A stretch of 60,821 nt of DNA from Marinilabiliaceae bacterium JC017. GTDB lineage: Bacteria > Bacteroidota > Bacteroidia > Bacteroidales > Marinilabiliaceae. Shown here piece after piece: positions 1 to 9,206 of the stretch. The notes below the pieces were generated by a model, which did not search any database, was not told the DNA's origin, and worked only from the letters and a program-made list of their open reading frames with translations. A program made the position numbers and the translations under genes. Position 1 is the stretch's first letter, and each line of letters starts with the position of its first letter. The stretch covers positions 1 to 60,821 of the forward strand of contig RHGE01000036.1 in NCBI GenBank assembly GCA_004296775.1, written 5' to 3'.

Positions 1-457
1 CTTCTTCCTCATAATTTTAAAAAACAAACTGACAGATCTGCGCAGGTTGCCTCTTAAAGACTTTCAAAGTACTCTGCATGTTTTGGGATAAATTTGAAAG
101 TAATGCATATTTTCATGTAATCAATACGGGTTTGACCGAATGCTTACATACCATCATAATACCTGGTAGATGCTGAATCTATAGTTACCACCATATCCCT
201 GGCTATCAACCGTTCTAACCTGGAATCAATCAGACAGGATCAACAAGACGATCTGAATAAAAACCCAAATCATGTAAATCCTGTTAATCCTGTCCGTATC
301 ACACCAGGCCTCACTCCCCACCCCTGTAATAACACAACAGAAGCACCAAACAATAAAAAACATGCCTTTTTATTGGCTCTTTCCCCTGTCCTCCACCAGC
401 CTAAAAGGTTATCTTTGTTGCTTAAAAACACCCCTCCCAGGAATAAAAACGGAAATT
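1..457. other. Gene-free leader with nonamer inverted repeat
   Basis: No coding region was recognised here. The one structured element is at 233-294. GACAGGAT (233-240) faces ATCCTGTC (287-294), and the right arm is a short tandem of the nonamer AATCCTGTT. The arms could form a hairpin. From memory, not from a search, AATCCTGTT-type tandems recur between genes in many bacterial genomes. Confidence 0.5.
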
Positions 458-976
458 ATGGATCGCTACCTTGATCAACTAATCGAAGACATCCACAAAG
501 CCCGCACCATTGTGCGCCCGCCATCGGAAATATGGAACGATGCCGACATGGAAGACGAAGGAGAGATGGAAGACATGGCCTTTGTGGAAGAGTATCTCTA
601 TGGTGAACCAAAACCACTGTACGAGATCACAGGCATTGCCACTGAACTACTGCCACTTCCTGACCAGTTAAATGAAGCACAAACCATTCGTTTAGTCACT
701 GAACTGGAAGACCTCCTGGCTCATTACCATTTCGTGGCCGATTTCCCGGAGACTTTTCCCGTTCAGGAACGTTACCCTTTTTTACTGGATATCTGGGACG
801 ACGAATATGTGGAACTTTCATTTGGTGACACTCACATTGAGTTTTGTTCTTACGAAGAAGAAAACTGTCCCTTCCCCGGCTATTGTAATATTTGCAAGGA
901 GGTGGCCCAACAGATAAAAATAGATGAACAGAAGGGCAAAAACCTGTTGGACGACGACGCCATTTTACCTTTCTAA
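458..976 (+). CDS. Acidic hypothetical protein with C-terminal Cys cluster
   Basis: Family not recognised. I start the 172-residue protein at the ATG at 458. The frame is open further up (to 362), but the extra 32 residues look like translated intergenic sequence and give no credible signal peptide. Residues 28-50 are strongly acidic. Near the C-terminus, Cys130, Cys137, Cys143 and Cys146 (ending CNIC) could bind a metal ion, which is inference only. The protein has no membrane segment and is probably cytosolic. It stands alone, about 520 bp before the SWIM-domain gene on the same strand, with no terminator seen between them. Confidence 0.6.
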   Translation: MDRYLDQLIEDIHKARTIVRPPSEIWNDADMEDEGEMEDMAFVEEYLYGEPKPLYEITGIATELLPLPDQLNEAQTIRLVTELEDLLAHYHFVADFPETFPVQERYPFLLDIWDDEYVELSFGDTHIEFCSYEEENCPFPGYCNICKEVAQQIKIDEQKGKNLLDDDAILPF

Positions 977-1499
977 AACTGATTTTCCACGTATGCCCAA
1001 CCAATTTTGCAACTTCTAATCCAGCCAAAAAAGCACTCAGGCATGAGTATTAAAACTCTTCAACAACCAGAAACCCAAAAAACACACAAACATCACTGAG
1101 AAGACATTAAAAAACTCCATTCGAATTAATAGTTCATTAAGCTTTTATAATTAATTAAAAACCTGTTTGATTTGATAAGCAGCCTAAAAATGAAATTGAT
1201 GTAAATAAGTCTAAGGTCTATTATCTAAAAATCTAACGATCTATTGCTAATATATCGCCAGAATTAATCACACAAGTCTGGCGTTGATGATGAAAGCCCA
1301 AAAACCAGTCAAATAAGCAGGCTGGCAAGGACGCAACGCGAATGAACTCAGAACCCAGAACCTCTAACGCAGAACACTGCCACCATTTGAGACAACAGTT
1401 TAGAATACCATTCAGGCTAAAAGAAAAATGTGGTAAAAAAAGAGAATAGATTAACTCTTTAGATTATTTTCGAAACTTGTTTCTTTTAAAGCCTGAACA
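977..1499. repeat. Intergenic region with two dispersed elements
   Basis: No gene was seen. Positions 1128-1245 match 47389-47523 at both ends: an AATAG..TTAAGCTTTT left block and a GTAAAT..CTATTATCTAA right block, with a divergent middle. Positions 1286-1345 match 60236-60297 and include GTCAAATAAGC flanked by a CCAG/CTGG stem. A separate CGCCAGA (1256-1262)/TCTGGCG (1277-1283) hairpin lies between the two elements. Confidence 0.6.
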
Positions 1500-3206
1500 A
1501 TGAATCTATCAAACTTCAAGCAGTTCGTTTCTCCGGTTATCCAGGCACGAGGCGAAAACTATTATCAAAACCAACAAGTAAAAACCATCACTCCTCTGAA
1601 AAACGGTCGTTGGGTTGCCATTGTTGAAGGTAATTATGATGACTATGTGGTAGAAATCGAGTTGGACAACAACAATGAAATCCTCCAACACCATTGCAAC
1701 TGTCCATTCGATGGCCCCATTTGCAAGCACGTTGTAGCAGTTCTATTATCGCTTGAAGTGGAGATTACTGCTCCTGTTGAAAGCAGCAGCAAAAAACAAG
1801 ATCCACCAACCTGGCGCCAGATCATCGAAACCACCAACGAACAAGAGCTTCGCGATTTCCTGGTAGAATATGCCGCACGCAACCAGGACTTTCAGAACCA
1901 GCTGCAAATTCATTTCTCCACTCAGGAAAACCAGGACAATACTGCCTACTATGAAAACCTGGTGGCAGATATCTTTAATAACTATGAATACCAGGGGTAT
2001 ATTGACTACCACAATAGTCACCATGCCATGAATGATATTTACCAGCTACTGGCCAAAGCCGATGAGTATCTCAAAAAGTCACTCTTCCAGGAAGCCTTTA
2101 GTATCTCAGCTGCTGTGGCCCCTCAATGCATCAAAGCCCTTCAGGAGATGGATGACTCCAGCGGCGATTGCAGTGGCGCCATTAATGACGCATTTAGTAA
2201 TGTGGATACCATCTTAACTCACTCGAATAACACCACCTTGTGTAACCAGGTATTTGACTGGCTCTATGAGCAAATGCAAAACAGTGATTACGATGATTAC
2301 GGCTGCGAAGATACCATGGAATCCGTTTTCTTCAAACACGCCACTACCGGTAAATACTTAGAGATCGCTTTTGAACTCATTGAATTGCAACTAGCCGCAA
2401 ACGCCGATTTTAATAACTGGGGCCAAAAACACAGACACATTAAATACCTGAAGTACAAACAACAACTTTTACGGAAATCGGGAAACTCCGAACAGGCCCA
2501 AAAACTCATTGATGACAACCTCCGCTTCAAAGAATTCAGAGAGATGAGGGTAAAACAATTGCAGGCTGTCAAACATTACGATCAAGCCATTAAACTCATT
2601 CACGAAGGCATCTCCATTGAGCAAAAAGAAAACAGCCCCGGCTATGTCATACCATGGAAAGAAAGGCTATTAGATATTTACCAAACCACCCAAAACAACA
2701 GTGACCTGATGAAAACCTCCAAAGAGCTCTTCATCAACCATCCGAATTCCATCAAATATTTTAAACTATACAAAAGCACCATTACCAAAGAGGCATGGCC
2801 CCAGGCATTGGAGGAACTATTGAGTTATCTGAAGAGCAAAGGCAATAACCAATACCGGAAATCTTTCTCCTACAACCTGGCACAGGTCTACATCGAAGAG
2901 AAGATGTGGAGCAGTTTGCTGGAAATCGTAAGTAATGACGGCTCCATCTCAGAGATTAGTCAATATACTAAACACCTGAAAAAGGACTTTTCCCTGCAGT
3001 TAATCCAGCTGTACAAGAAAGGCATTCAGGAACTGGCTCAAGACCCAGGTCGTAACATATACAAACAACTTGTAAGTTATCTGAAAGAGATGGCTGCATT
3101 GCAAGATGGTAAACCAGAAGCACAAAAACTCAAAAACCATCTGCTCGAAACCTATAAAAAAAGACGGGCCATGAAAGAGGAGTTCAACATTTTACGTTGG
3201 GATTAA
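1500..3206 (+). CDS. SWIM zinc-finger domain protein
   Basis: A 568-residue protein. The N-terminal ~85 residues form a SWIM domain with the C-x-C-x(n)-C-x-H zinc signature at Cys66, Cys68, Cys75 and His77 (CNCPFDGPICKH). SWIM domains bind nucleic acid or protein partners and often sit in front of SNF2 helicases. Here the remaining ~480 residues are not a helicase: they are mainly helical, rich in Leu, Lys, Glu and Tyr, and resemble TPR-like helical repeats. There is no signal peptide, so it is probably cytosolic. It stands alone between long intergenic regions and ends just before a bidirectional terminator shared with convergent asnA. The partner and role are unknown. Confidence 0.8.
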   Translation: MNLSNFKQFVSPVIQARGENYYQNQQVKTITPLKNGRWVAIVEGNYDDYVVEIELDNNNEILQHHCNCPFDGPICKHVVAVLLSLEVEITAPVESSSKKQDPPTWRQIIETTNEQELRDFLVEYAARNQDFQNQLQIHFSTQENQDNTAYYENLVADIFNNYEYQGYIDYHNSHHAMNDIYQLLAKADEYLKKSLFQEAFSISAAVAPQCIKALQEMDDSSGDCSGAINDAFSNVDTILTHSNNTTLCNQVFDWLYEQMQNSDYDDYGCEDTMESVFFKHATTGKYLEIAFELIELQLAANADFNNWGQKHRHIKYLKYKQQLLRKSGNSEQAQKLIDDNLRFKEFREMRVKQLQAVKHYDQAIKLIHEGISIEQKENSPGYVIPWKERLLDIYQTTQNNSDLMKTSKELFINHPNSIKYFKLYKSTITKEAWPQALEELLSYLKSKGNNQYRKSFSYNLAQVYIEEKMWSSLLEIVSNDGSISEISQYTKHLKKDFSLQLIQLYKKGIQELAQDPGRNIYKQLVSYLKEMAALQDGKPEAQKLKNHLLETYKKRRAMKEEFNILRWD

Positions 3207-3297
3207 CGCAATTTATCCATCACATAATAACAATATACATCACAGGTGTCCCTTTTAATCAACACCTATAGAACTTGTATCCTGCTTAACTTCAAAA

Positions 3298-3330
3298 AAA
3301 GAGGAACGTCCTGACAGAACGTTCCTCTTT
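3298..3330. terminator. Bidirectional terminator, SWIM gene / asnA
   Basis: A perfect 12-bp stem (AAAGAGGAACGT with ACGTTCCTCTTT) with a 9-nt loop, flanked by A-rich sequence on the left and T-rich sequence on the right. It lies between two convergent genes and can serve both. Confidence 0.85.
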
Positions 3331-3348
3331 TCGTTGTTTATTTTAATA

Positions 3349-4389
3349 TCAAACTAAAACGATGTTGTTTTCAGCGCACTTCTGGCGCATTTCATCAGGC
3401 CACAGGCTCGATTGAATTTCGCCAATATGCGCCTTCTTTAAAAAGAGCATACACAACCGTGACTGACCAATACCGCCACCTATTGACAATGGCAATTCTT
3501 TATTAAGTAATTTCTTATGAAAGAATAACTCCTCACGCTCCTGGCATTGCTCAAGTTCCAGTTGTCGACGCAAGGCCTCGGGACTCACCCGTATACCCAT
3601 AGAGGAGATCTCAAAAGATCGTTCCAATACCGGGTTCCACACAATAATATCACCATTCAATCCCTTATAACCGTTCACTGTTGAGGTACTCCAGTCGTCG
3701 TAATCCGGGGCACGTCCGTCATGCTTCTCGCCACAAGGCATTGTGGAGCCTATGCCAATGATAAATACCGCACCAAACTCTTTGGCGACGGCGTCTTCCC
3801 GCTCCTTAGAAGTCAAGGTGGGGTATTGCGCCTGTAACTCTTCGGCATGAATAAACTTAATGTTTTCAGGCAGGAAGGGTTTTATCGTAGGATATTTTTC
3901 ATACACAACAAACTCGGTACGTTTCATCACTTCATAAAGCCTGCGAACGATATCTTTCAGAAAATCCAGGTTGTATTCTTCTTCACCGATGTGTCGTTCC
4001 CAATCCCACTGATCCACATACAACGAGTGGATATTATCAAGCTCTTCATCGGGACGTATGGCATTCATATCAGTGTATAACCCATAGCCCTGGTTGATTT
4101 TATAATCGGCCAACATTAACCTTTTCCATTTGGCAAGGCTATGCACCACTTCTGCCTGGGCATCTCCCAGATCCTTTACCGGGAACGCCACGGGACGCTC
4201 TACGCCGTTCAAATCATCATTGATTCCGGTACCTTTCAATACAAATAACGGGGCAGTGACTCTTCGAAGCCGTAATTCGGACGCTAAAGAGGACTGGAAA
4301 AAGTCTTTTACCATTTTTATCGCATGCTCCGTCTGCTTCAAGTCGAGCAATGGCTTATATTCTGTGGGAATAAATAATCTATCTGACAT
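3349..4389 (-). CDS. asnA: Aspartate--ammonia ligase
   Basis: 346 residues, the usual length for AsnA, which makes asparagine from aspartate, ammonia and ATP in the cytosol. It is the ammonia-dependent enzyme related to class II aminoacyl-tRNA synthetases, not the glutamine-dependent AsnB. Recognisable segments are an N-terminal FIPTEYKPLLDLKQTE, then VQWDWE-like DQWDWERHIG around residue 125, and the C-terminal LSIGGGIGQSRLCMLFLKKAHIGEIQ ATP-site region (motif 3 type). It is a single-gene unit on the minus strand. The 790 bp upstream are gene-free, and the shared terminator at 3298-3330 lies at its 3' end. Confidence 0.95.
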   Translation of the reverse strand: MSDRLFIPTEYKPLLDLKQTEHAIKMVKDFFQSSLASELRLRRVTAPLFVLKGTGINDDLNGVERPVAFPVKDLGDAQAEVVHSLAKWKRLMLADYKINQGYGLYTDMNAIRPDEELDNIHSLYVDQWDWERHIGEEEYNLDFLKDIVRRLYEVMKRTEFVVYEKYPTIKPFLPENIKFIHAEELQAQYPTLTSKEREDAVAKEFGAVFIIGIGSTMPCGEKHDGRAPDYDDWSTSTVNGYKGLNGDIIVWNPVLERSFEISSMGIRVSPEALRRQLELEQCQEREELFFHKKLLNKELPLSIGGGIGQSRLCMLFLKKAHIGEIQSSLWPDEMRQKCAENNIVLV

Positions 4390-5179
4390 TTTTAATTGCT
4401 TGTTTAACGATTTTGATTCGACAAATATAAAGACTCTAATGTTACTATCTAGTAGTTTTTGTCATTTTTTTCTTTCTATCTGTCGTTTTGAGTACATGTT
4501 TTACAACATATTTGAAGTATTTTAGCCTTTCTTCTATCTATTTAATAAATTTAAACATTTTCACGTGCCGCTAGTTGACTGTTTATGTACCACTTAACAA
4601 TTTAACGCATCACCAAGCTTATTCGTGACTATTTTATCACCTCTCAAAAACATATTTTCCTAACCCGGACAAACCAGAATAGTATTCCGAAGATAAGGAT
4701 CACGACTTTTAAACAACCCAAAAGGTAATATCCTATCTGAAAACACATACACACCCCTGGCAAGACACTATGTTTTTTCAGGAGAAGCCTGAAAAAAACC
4801 TCTTCCAAGGATATTGCCTTTAGTTTGGTGTTTTGACAGGACAAACAAGATTAATTATGTACCGCGGAGATGCTGAGACGCAGAGATTTTCATCAATTGG
4901 AAGTTGAGATTGTTCTTTGGTAAGTACAAGTTGTTTCAAAATATTTCTATCTGTTTCAATGTATCTCCATTTATCTCTAAGTGTTTCCATCTATTTCCCC
5001 CTTCTAACTTCTGACCTCTATCCCCTCTATATTTTTCCATCTAATTGGAACAACATGTTGGTAAAAATGGCAGCCTAAGCGACTAATCCCCCTTCCTTTG
5101 TTCCTCCCGGAAGAAAATAGAACCAGCAATGGCACTAATTCAGACTGAAAACCTATTTTTGCCCTTTCATTGATAAATC
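4390..5179. repeat. Gene-free region with 8-bp, 10-bp and pyrimidine repeats
   Basis: No convincing gene was found. A 66-codon open frame on the minus strand at 4644-4844 has no recognisable features. Three repeat types occur. Three 8-bp units lie at 4863-4886 (CGCGGAGA, TGCTGAGA, CGCAGAGA). Seven degenerate 10-bp units lie at 4931-5000 (consensus NTRTYTCYAT). A pyrimidine-rich block at 5001-5030 is, on the other strand, like the purine heptamers found after the next gene at 6368-6531. Confidence 0.6.
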
Positions 5180-6355
5180 ATGAACAACTACTCTTCCAAC
5201 ATCTATAAGCTATACCTGATTAAAGTGGCCAAATGGTTCATGCTCACCATGCCAATTCTCATGCTATTCTATCAGGACCTGGGCTTTTCTGCCGAAGAAT
5301 CATTCCAATTAAAAGCTTTTTACAGCATTGCCATCGTCATTTTTGAAATTCCCTCGGGGTATGCGGCCGATGTATTGGGAAGACGCAAGACATTAATCAT
5401 CGGAAGCATCCTGGGGACTGTTGGCTTTGCCATCTACTCCATATTCTCAGGCTTCTATGCCTTTCTGGTGGCGGAGATGATCCTGGGCATTGGCCAAAGC
5501 TTCATCTCAGGTGCCGACTCTGCCTTATTATATGATAGCCTTAAAGCAGATGGCCGGCAAAATGAATACGTGAAATTTGAAGGACGCAATTTCTCCATCG
5601 GGAACTTTTCCGAGGCTCTCTCCGGTTTTCTGGGGGGTGCCCTGGCGGAGGTAAGCCTGCGTTTACCATTTATCTTCCAAACGGGTATTGCCTTCATTGC
5701 GGTGCCGGCGGCCTTTCTGCTGGTAGAACCTACTGTCTCCGTAGCACGACACAAAGCCAGCATGCGGGATATTTTATCGGTGGTTCATTATGCACTGGTG
5801 AAAAACAGCAGCCTGCGGTGGAACCTCATCTATTCCTCCATCATCGGGTCAGCCACACTTACCATGGCCTGGGTATACCCCTTATACCTGAAGGAGATTA
5901 ACTTCAGCGAGATACACATTGGCTCCACCAGCACCATGCTCAACCTGATTGTGGGACTCACTACCCTGGTGGCCTATAAAATAGAACGACGCCTACGCCC
6001 CAAGTCAACCGTGTGGCTAACTACGCTTTTAATCACCGGCGGTTTTATCGTGGCAGGTTGTTTCCACTCGGCATGGATACTGGTAGTACTGGCCATCTTC
6101 TATTTCTCGCGCGGCATTGCCACACCGGTTTTAAAAGATTACATCAACCGCATCACCTCCTCCGACATCAGGGCTACCGTATTGTCCATCCGCAGCTTAA
6201 TCATCAGGGCTTTCTTCTCTATCATCGGGCCCCTCTTTGGGTATATGACCGACCGGCTATCATTACATCAGGCCTTCATGATACTGGGGGGTATCTTCAT
6301 GGTGCTGACGGGCTCCAGTATTTTCCTGTTCCTGAAATCGCTGGAGAAGGAATGA
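5180..6355 (+). CDS. MFS transporter
   Basis: A 391-residue inner-membrane protein with about 12 hydrophobic segments. The loop after the second segment carries the major-facilitator motif A in the form GYAADVLGRRKTL (about residues 60-72), a reliable mark of the superfamily. The second half repeats the fold and has the matching FGYMTDRLS loop. The substrate is unknown; closest in general appearance are drug/metabolite exporters of the YfkF or tetracycline-resistance type, which is inference only. It is monocistronic. Degenerate polypyrimidine repeats lie upstream and the matching polypurine repeats lie directly after the stop codon, so the gene sits between inverted copies of one repeat type. 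Confidence 0.85.
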   Translation: MNNYSSNIYKLYLIKVAKWFMLTMPILMLFYQDLGFSAEESFQLKAFYSIAIVIFEIPSGYAADVLGRRKTLIIGSILGTVGFAIYSIFSGFYAFLVAEMILGIGQSFISGADSALLYDSLKADGRQNEYVKFEGRNFSIGNFSEALSGFLGGALAEVSLRLPFIFQTGIAFIAVPAAFLLVEPTVSVARHKASMRDILSVVHYALVKNSSLRWNLIYSSIIGSATLTMAWVYPLYLKEINFSEIHIGSTSTMLNLIVGLTTLVAYKIERRLRPKSTVWLTTLLITGGFIVAGCFHSAWILVVLAIFYFSRGIATPVLKDYINRITSSDIRATVLSIRSLIIRAFFSIIGPLFGYMTDRLSLHQAFMILGGIFMVLTGSSIFLFLKSLEKE

Positions 6356-6367
6356 GCATGGAGAGAC

Positions 6368-6531
6368 AGAAGTTAAAAGTCCGAAGTCGGAAGTTAGAGG
6401 ATAGAGACTAGAGGTTGGAAGACGGAAGACCGAAGCGGAAAGATGGAAGTCGGAAGCTTGAAGACGGAAGAGAGGAGGCGAAAATCGGAGGATAGAAGGT
6501 AGCCGTTAGTGGTTAGATATTAGAAGCTAAA
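6368..6531 (+). repeat. Degenerate purine heptamer tandem (NGAAGNN)
   Basis: Starting a few bases after the MFS stop codon, the plus strand runs through about twenty heptamer-like units such as CGAAGTC, GGAAGTT, AGAGGTT and GGAAGAC. The register is mostly 7 bp with a few slips. No protein is supported. Confidence 0.7.
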
Positions 6532-6641
6532 CATCATAGATGGACTGCACTTAAAAAAATACAAAAGGCATCATCAATTCTCTATCTTCAATTCAAATCC
6601 TATACAAAACAATACCTTTCGTATTCACCCCAGGCCTATTT

Positions 6642-7403
6642 CTACAAGTTGATTTCCATCCCGTCGTAACCAAGCACAATGCCTTGGGGGAGTTTTTTAC
6701 TCTCTTCGGCATGCAATCCCAGCTTATGACTAATGTGGGTAATGATGGCCTGCCCGGGCTTTACCTTTTCAATCACTTCGATGGCTTCGTCCAATGAAAA
6801 ATGGGCAATGTGTTGGGTATGCCGGAGTCCGTTGATCACCATCACCCCTACCCCTTTCAACTTTTCCAGCTCTTCATCATCAATACTTTTGGCATCGGTG
6901 ATATAGGCAAAGTCGCCGATCCTAAAACCCACCACCGGCATCTTATGGTGCCATACCCGGATGGGGATAATGGTGATACCATTCACACCAAATGGTTTCA
7001 TGGTGATCTCATTGAGTTCTATCTCAGGGGTGCCGGGATATTTATTCTCGCCAAAGGCATAGGCCAGTCCTTGCCGGATGGTTTTAAGCACCCGCTTTTC
7101 GGCATAGAGATGAATGGATTTTTTTGAATGCAGGTTAAAAGCCCGGATATCATCCAGACCGGACATATGATCGAAATGCTCATGGGTAAACAACACGCCA
7201 TCGATCTTTTGAACACCGGCGCGTAACATTTGGGTGCGAAAGTCAGGGCCTGTATCTATAACAAAAGTATAATTGCCAACTTCAACAAGGGCTGAACTGC
7301 GTAACCGTTTATCCCGCGGATCAGCGGAACAACAAACAGGGCACTGACAGGCTATAATGGGAACTCCCAGGGAGGTTCCGGTTCCTAATAAAGTTACTTT
7401 CAA
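6642..7403 (-). CDS. MBL-fold metallo-hydrolase, PhnP-like
   Basis: 253 residues with the metallo-beta-lactamase signature THEHFDH at 73-79 (His74, His76, Asp78, His79), an ITDAKSIDD metal-ligand segment in the middle and a C-terminal THISHKLG. Near the N-terminus CQCPVCC (19-25) resembles the structural zinc site of PhnP-type phosphodiesterases. This family hydrolyses phosphodiesters such as cyclic phosphates. In Bacteroidota it is usually encoded away from phn genes, so a role in phosphonate breakdown is not implied. It is cytosolic, as no signal peptide is seen. It stands alone on the minus strand between repeat-filled spacers. No clear terminator was seen. Confidence 0.85.
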   Translation of the reverse strand: MKVTLLGTGTSLGVPIIACQCPVCCSADPRDKRLRSSALVEVGNYTFVIDTGPDFRTQMLRAGVQKIDGVLFTHEHFDHMSGLDDIRAFNLHSKKSIHLYAEKRVLKTIRQGLAYAFGENKYPGTPEIELNEITMKPFGVNGITIIPIRVWHHKMPVVGFRIGDFAYITDAKSIDDEELEKLKGVGVMVINGLRHTQHIAHFSLDEAIEVIEKVKPGQAIITHISHKLGLHAEESKKLPQGIVLGYDGMEINL

Positions 7404-7767
7404 GGTTATGAAATGAATTAATGGTTGAACTTTCCTGTTATCATACTCAATAGATCGTTAGATGTTAGATAATAGACTGTAAACAGAGAGACACCGGGGC
7501 ACAATATCCTTCATTTTAATCATTGCCTTTGTCAATCTTACAAATCTCTGGTCAGCAAATTAGATTTGTATGATTGCTTATTTGCCCAACTATTTATCAG
7601 GCCATTTCAAAAACACAACGAACTATTAATACAGTAACAAATATAGTAAAAACGAGGGATGCGGAAGGGAAGGGGAAAGTAAAAGGGCAAAAGGGAAAAG
7701 AGAAAAGGTAAAAGGTATAAGGGAAAAAATCAAAGTAAATAGTTTAAGGGGTGCATACAAATTCAAT
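7404..7767. repeat. Spacer with TCTAAY-type element and AAAAGGT heptamers
   Basis: No gene. Positions 7448-7477 are, on the minus strand, a third copy of the CTATTATCTAA...CGATCTATTG element seen at about 1215-1245 and 47493-47523. Positions 7662-7735 are degenerate AAAAGGT/AAAAGGG heptamers, the same type as 10786-10857. Confidence 0.65.
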
Positions 7768-8694
7768 TCACGAATTTGGATGTTTATTCCTCAAATCCAT
7801 TCGCAGGGATAAGAACAATAGGTAGCATAAAACGAAGATGGCCAGCAAAGCGGTTGGAATAGCAGCTTCCTGTCCGAATAAAGTCAGGGAGGTGACTACG
7901 GCAAAGCCGGAACTCTTAATGGTTACCAACAGGTTTTGCGACATTACCCTGGCCTTATCTTTTACCAGGCGCAAGGCCAGCTTTTCATACAAGAGCCCCA
8001 CCACAAAATGAACCACTACCAGTAGCAAAGCGATTTTTAACAATAGTTCGGGCTCACCGAAAAACACATGCCGATTGAGGCCCACGGCTATAAAAATGAG
8101 CAATGCAAAGCCCCAGTCAACGATTTTCCCTCTTGCCTGGTTCACTCTCTTAACCAAAGGCCTCAATAACAGTATTCGCGAGATGATGAGCGGCACAACA
8201 ATGGTTTTCACCATTAAAATAAACAAGCTAACCGATGAAATACCATCGTTTCCGGTTAACCAGCTCACGGCAAAAGGTGTAACAACCACCGCAAACACAA
8301 AAGCGCCAAGGACCCCTTTTATGGAATACTCCAAATCGCCTTTCAGGATGTGTGAGAATGGGACAATGGCCACGCCCGGAGGGGTAGTGGCAATGACAAT
8401 AAAACCGTAGAGTATGATTTTATCTTCAATCAGCCACGATGCCAGAGCGATCATGATGGTGCCGTATATCACAAAATTCAAAAAGGCTCCCATGAGCATG
8501 GTTTTAACCAATCCCCACGAAGGCATCAGCCCCGAAGTGCGGAGGTTGGTCATGGAAAAGGTCATGACGAGTGCCAGGATGAAGGTGGTGTAACTTTTCA
8601 GGGAGTGGGCGCTGTCGCCTATGAATAATCCTAATACTACCGATAAAACGAGAATGAAATTACGGTTCTTTATGAGGTTTAGTATGAATTTCAT
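7768..8694 (-). CDS. BASS-type (bile acid:sodium symporter-like) transporter
   Basis: An inner-membrane protein of 309 residues when started at the ATG ending at 8694 (MKFILNLIKNRN). The frame continues 39 codons upstream, but that stretch runs into a CACAGAGA-type repeat, so I reject it. Nine to ten hydrophobic segments are visible. ATTPPGVAIVPFSHILKGD (about residues 102-120) is like the unwound-helix region of BASS/SBF proteins. The substrate cannot be told from sequence; known members carry bile acids, pyruvate, pantothenate or arsenite. It is monocistronic, with repeats on both sides. Confidence 0.7.
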   Translation of the reverse strand: MKFILNLIKNRNFILVLSVVLGLFIGDSAHSLKSYTTFILALVMTFSMTNLRTSGLMPSWGLVKTMLMGAFLNFVIYGTIMIALASWLIEDKIILYGFIVIATTPPGVAIVPFSHILKGDLEYSIKGVLGAFVFAVVVTPFAVSWLTGNDGISSVSLFILMVKTIVVPLIISRILLLRPLVKRVNQARGKIVDWGFALLIFIAVGLNRHVFFGEPELLLKIALLLVVVHFVVGLLYEKLALRLVKDKARVMSQNLLVTIKSSGFAVVTSLTLFGQEAAIPTALLAIFVLCYLLFLSLRMDLRNKHPNS

Positions 8695-9206
8695 GGGGGT
8701 ATAATTAGATAAGAGACTTATAGATATGAAATAAGAGAGGATAAACACAGAGGCACTGAGACACAGAGATATATTTTTATTCATCTTCCCGGGGGTTAAT
8801 TGATTTTGCATGAATGTTTCATCTGTTAATAATTTAGTAGCAAGCTTCAGGTATCAAGACATGAGACTTTGAACACTGAAACACTAAGACAATGAGTTTT
8901 GTTTTATCATCTTCCTGTAGGTTAATTGTATTTGCATGGATATTACAATTGGGTTTGTGTGATTTTATTCAGGCAGCTAACAGCCATATTAGTTTTTAAG
9001 AGGTTTATCAGATGGCTGTGTTTGATAAATTGATCAGGGCAATTACAAACAATAACCTTTCATTGTTTTTGCTGATTTTAAATATTCAATTGTTTTCATT
9101 TTATGGCTAATAATTATCTGCAAATGGTAAACTTACGATTTGTTTGATTTCCATTTTTGGTACTGCATATGCATAATTCCCTTATTTATTAGCTCTATTT
9201 TCGTTT

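Noticed and set aside
4644-4844. 66-codon minus-strand frame
   Set aside because: No recognisable features and no neighbour logic; it lies in a repeat-bearing spacer.
4861-4890. TPP riboswitch, because of a CTGAGA string
   Set aside because: The other conserved THI-box segments are missing and no thiamine gene follows; it is part of an 8-bp repeat.
7768-8811. Longer start of the BASS-type transporter
   Set aside because: The extra 39 codons run through a CACAGAGA-type repeat; the ATG at 8694 gives the normal first helix.
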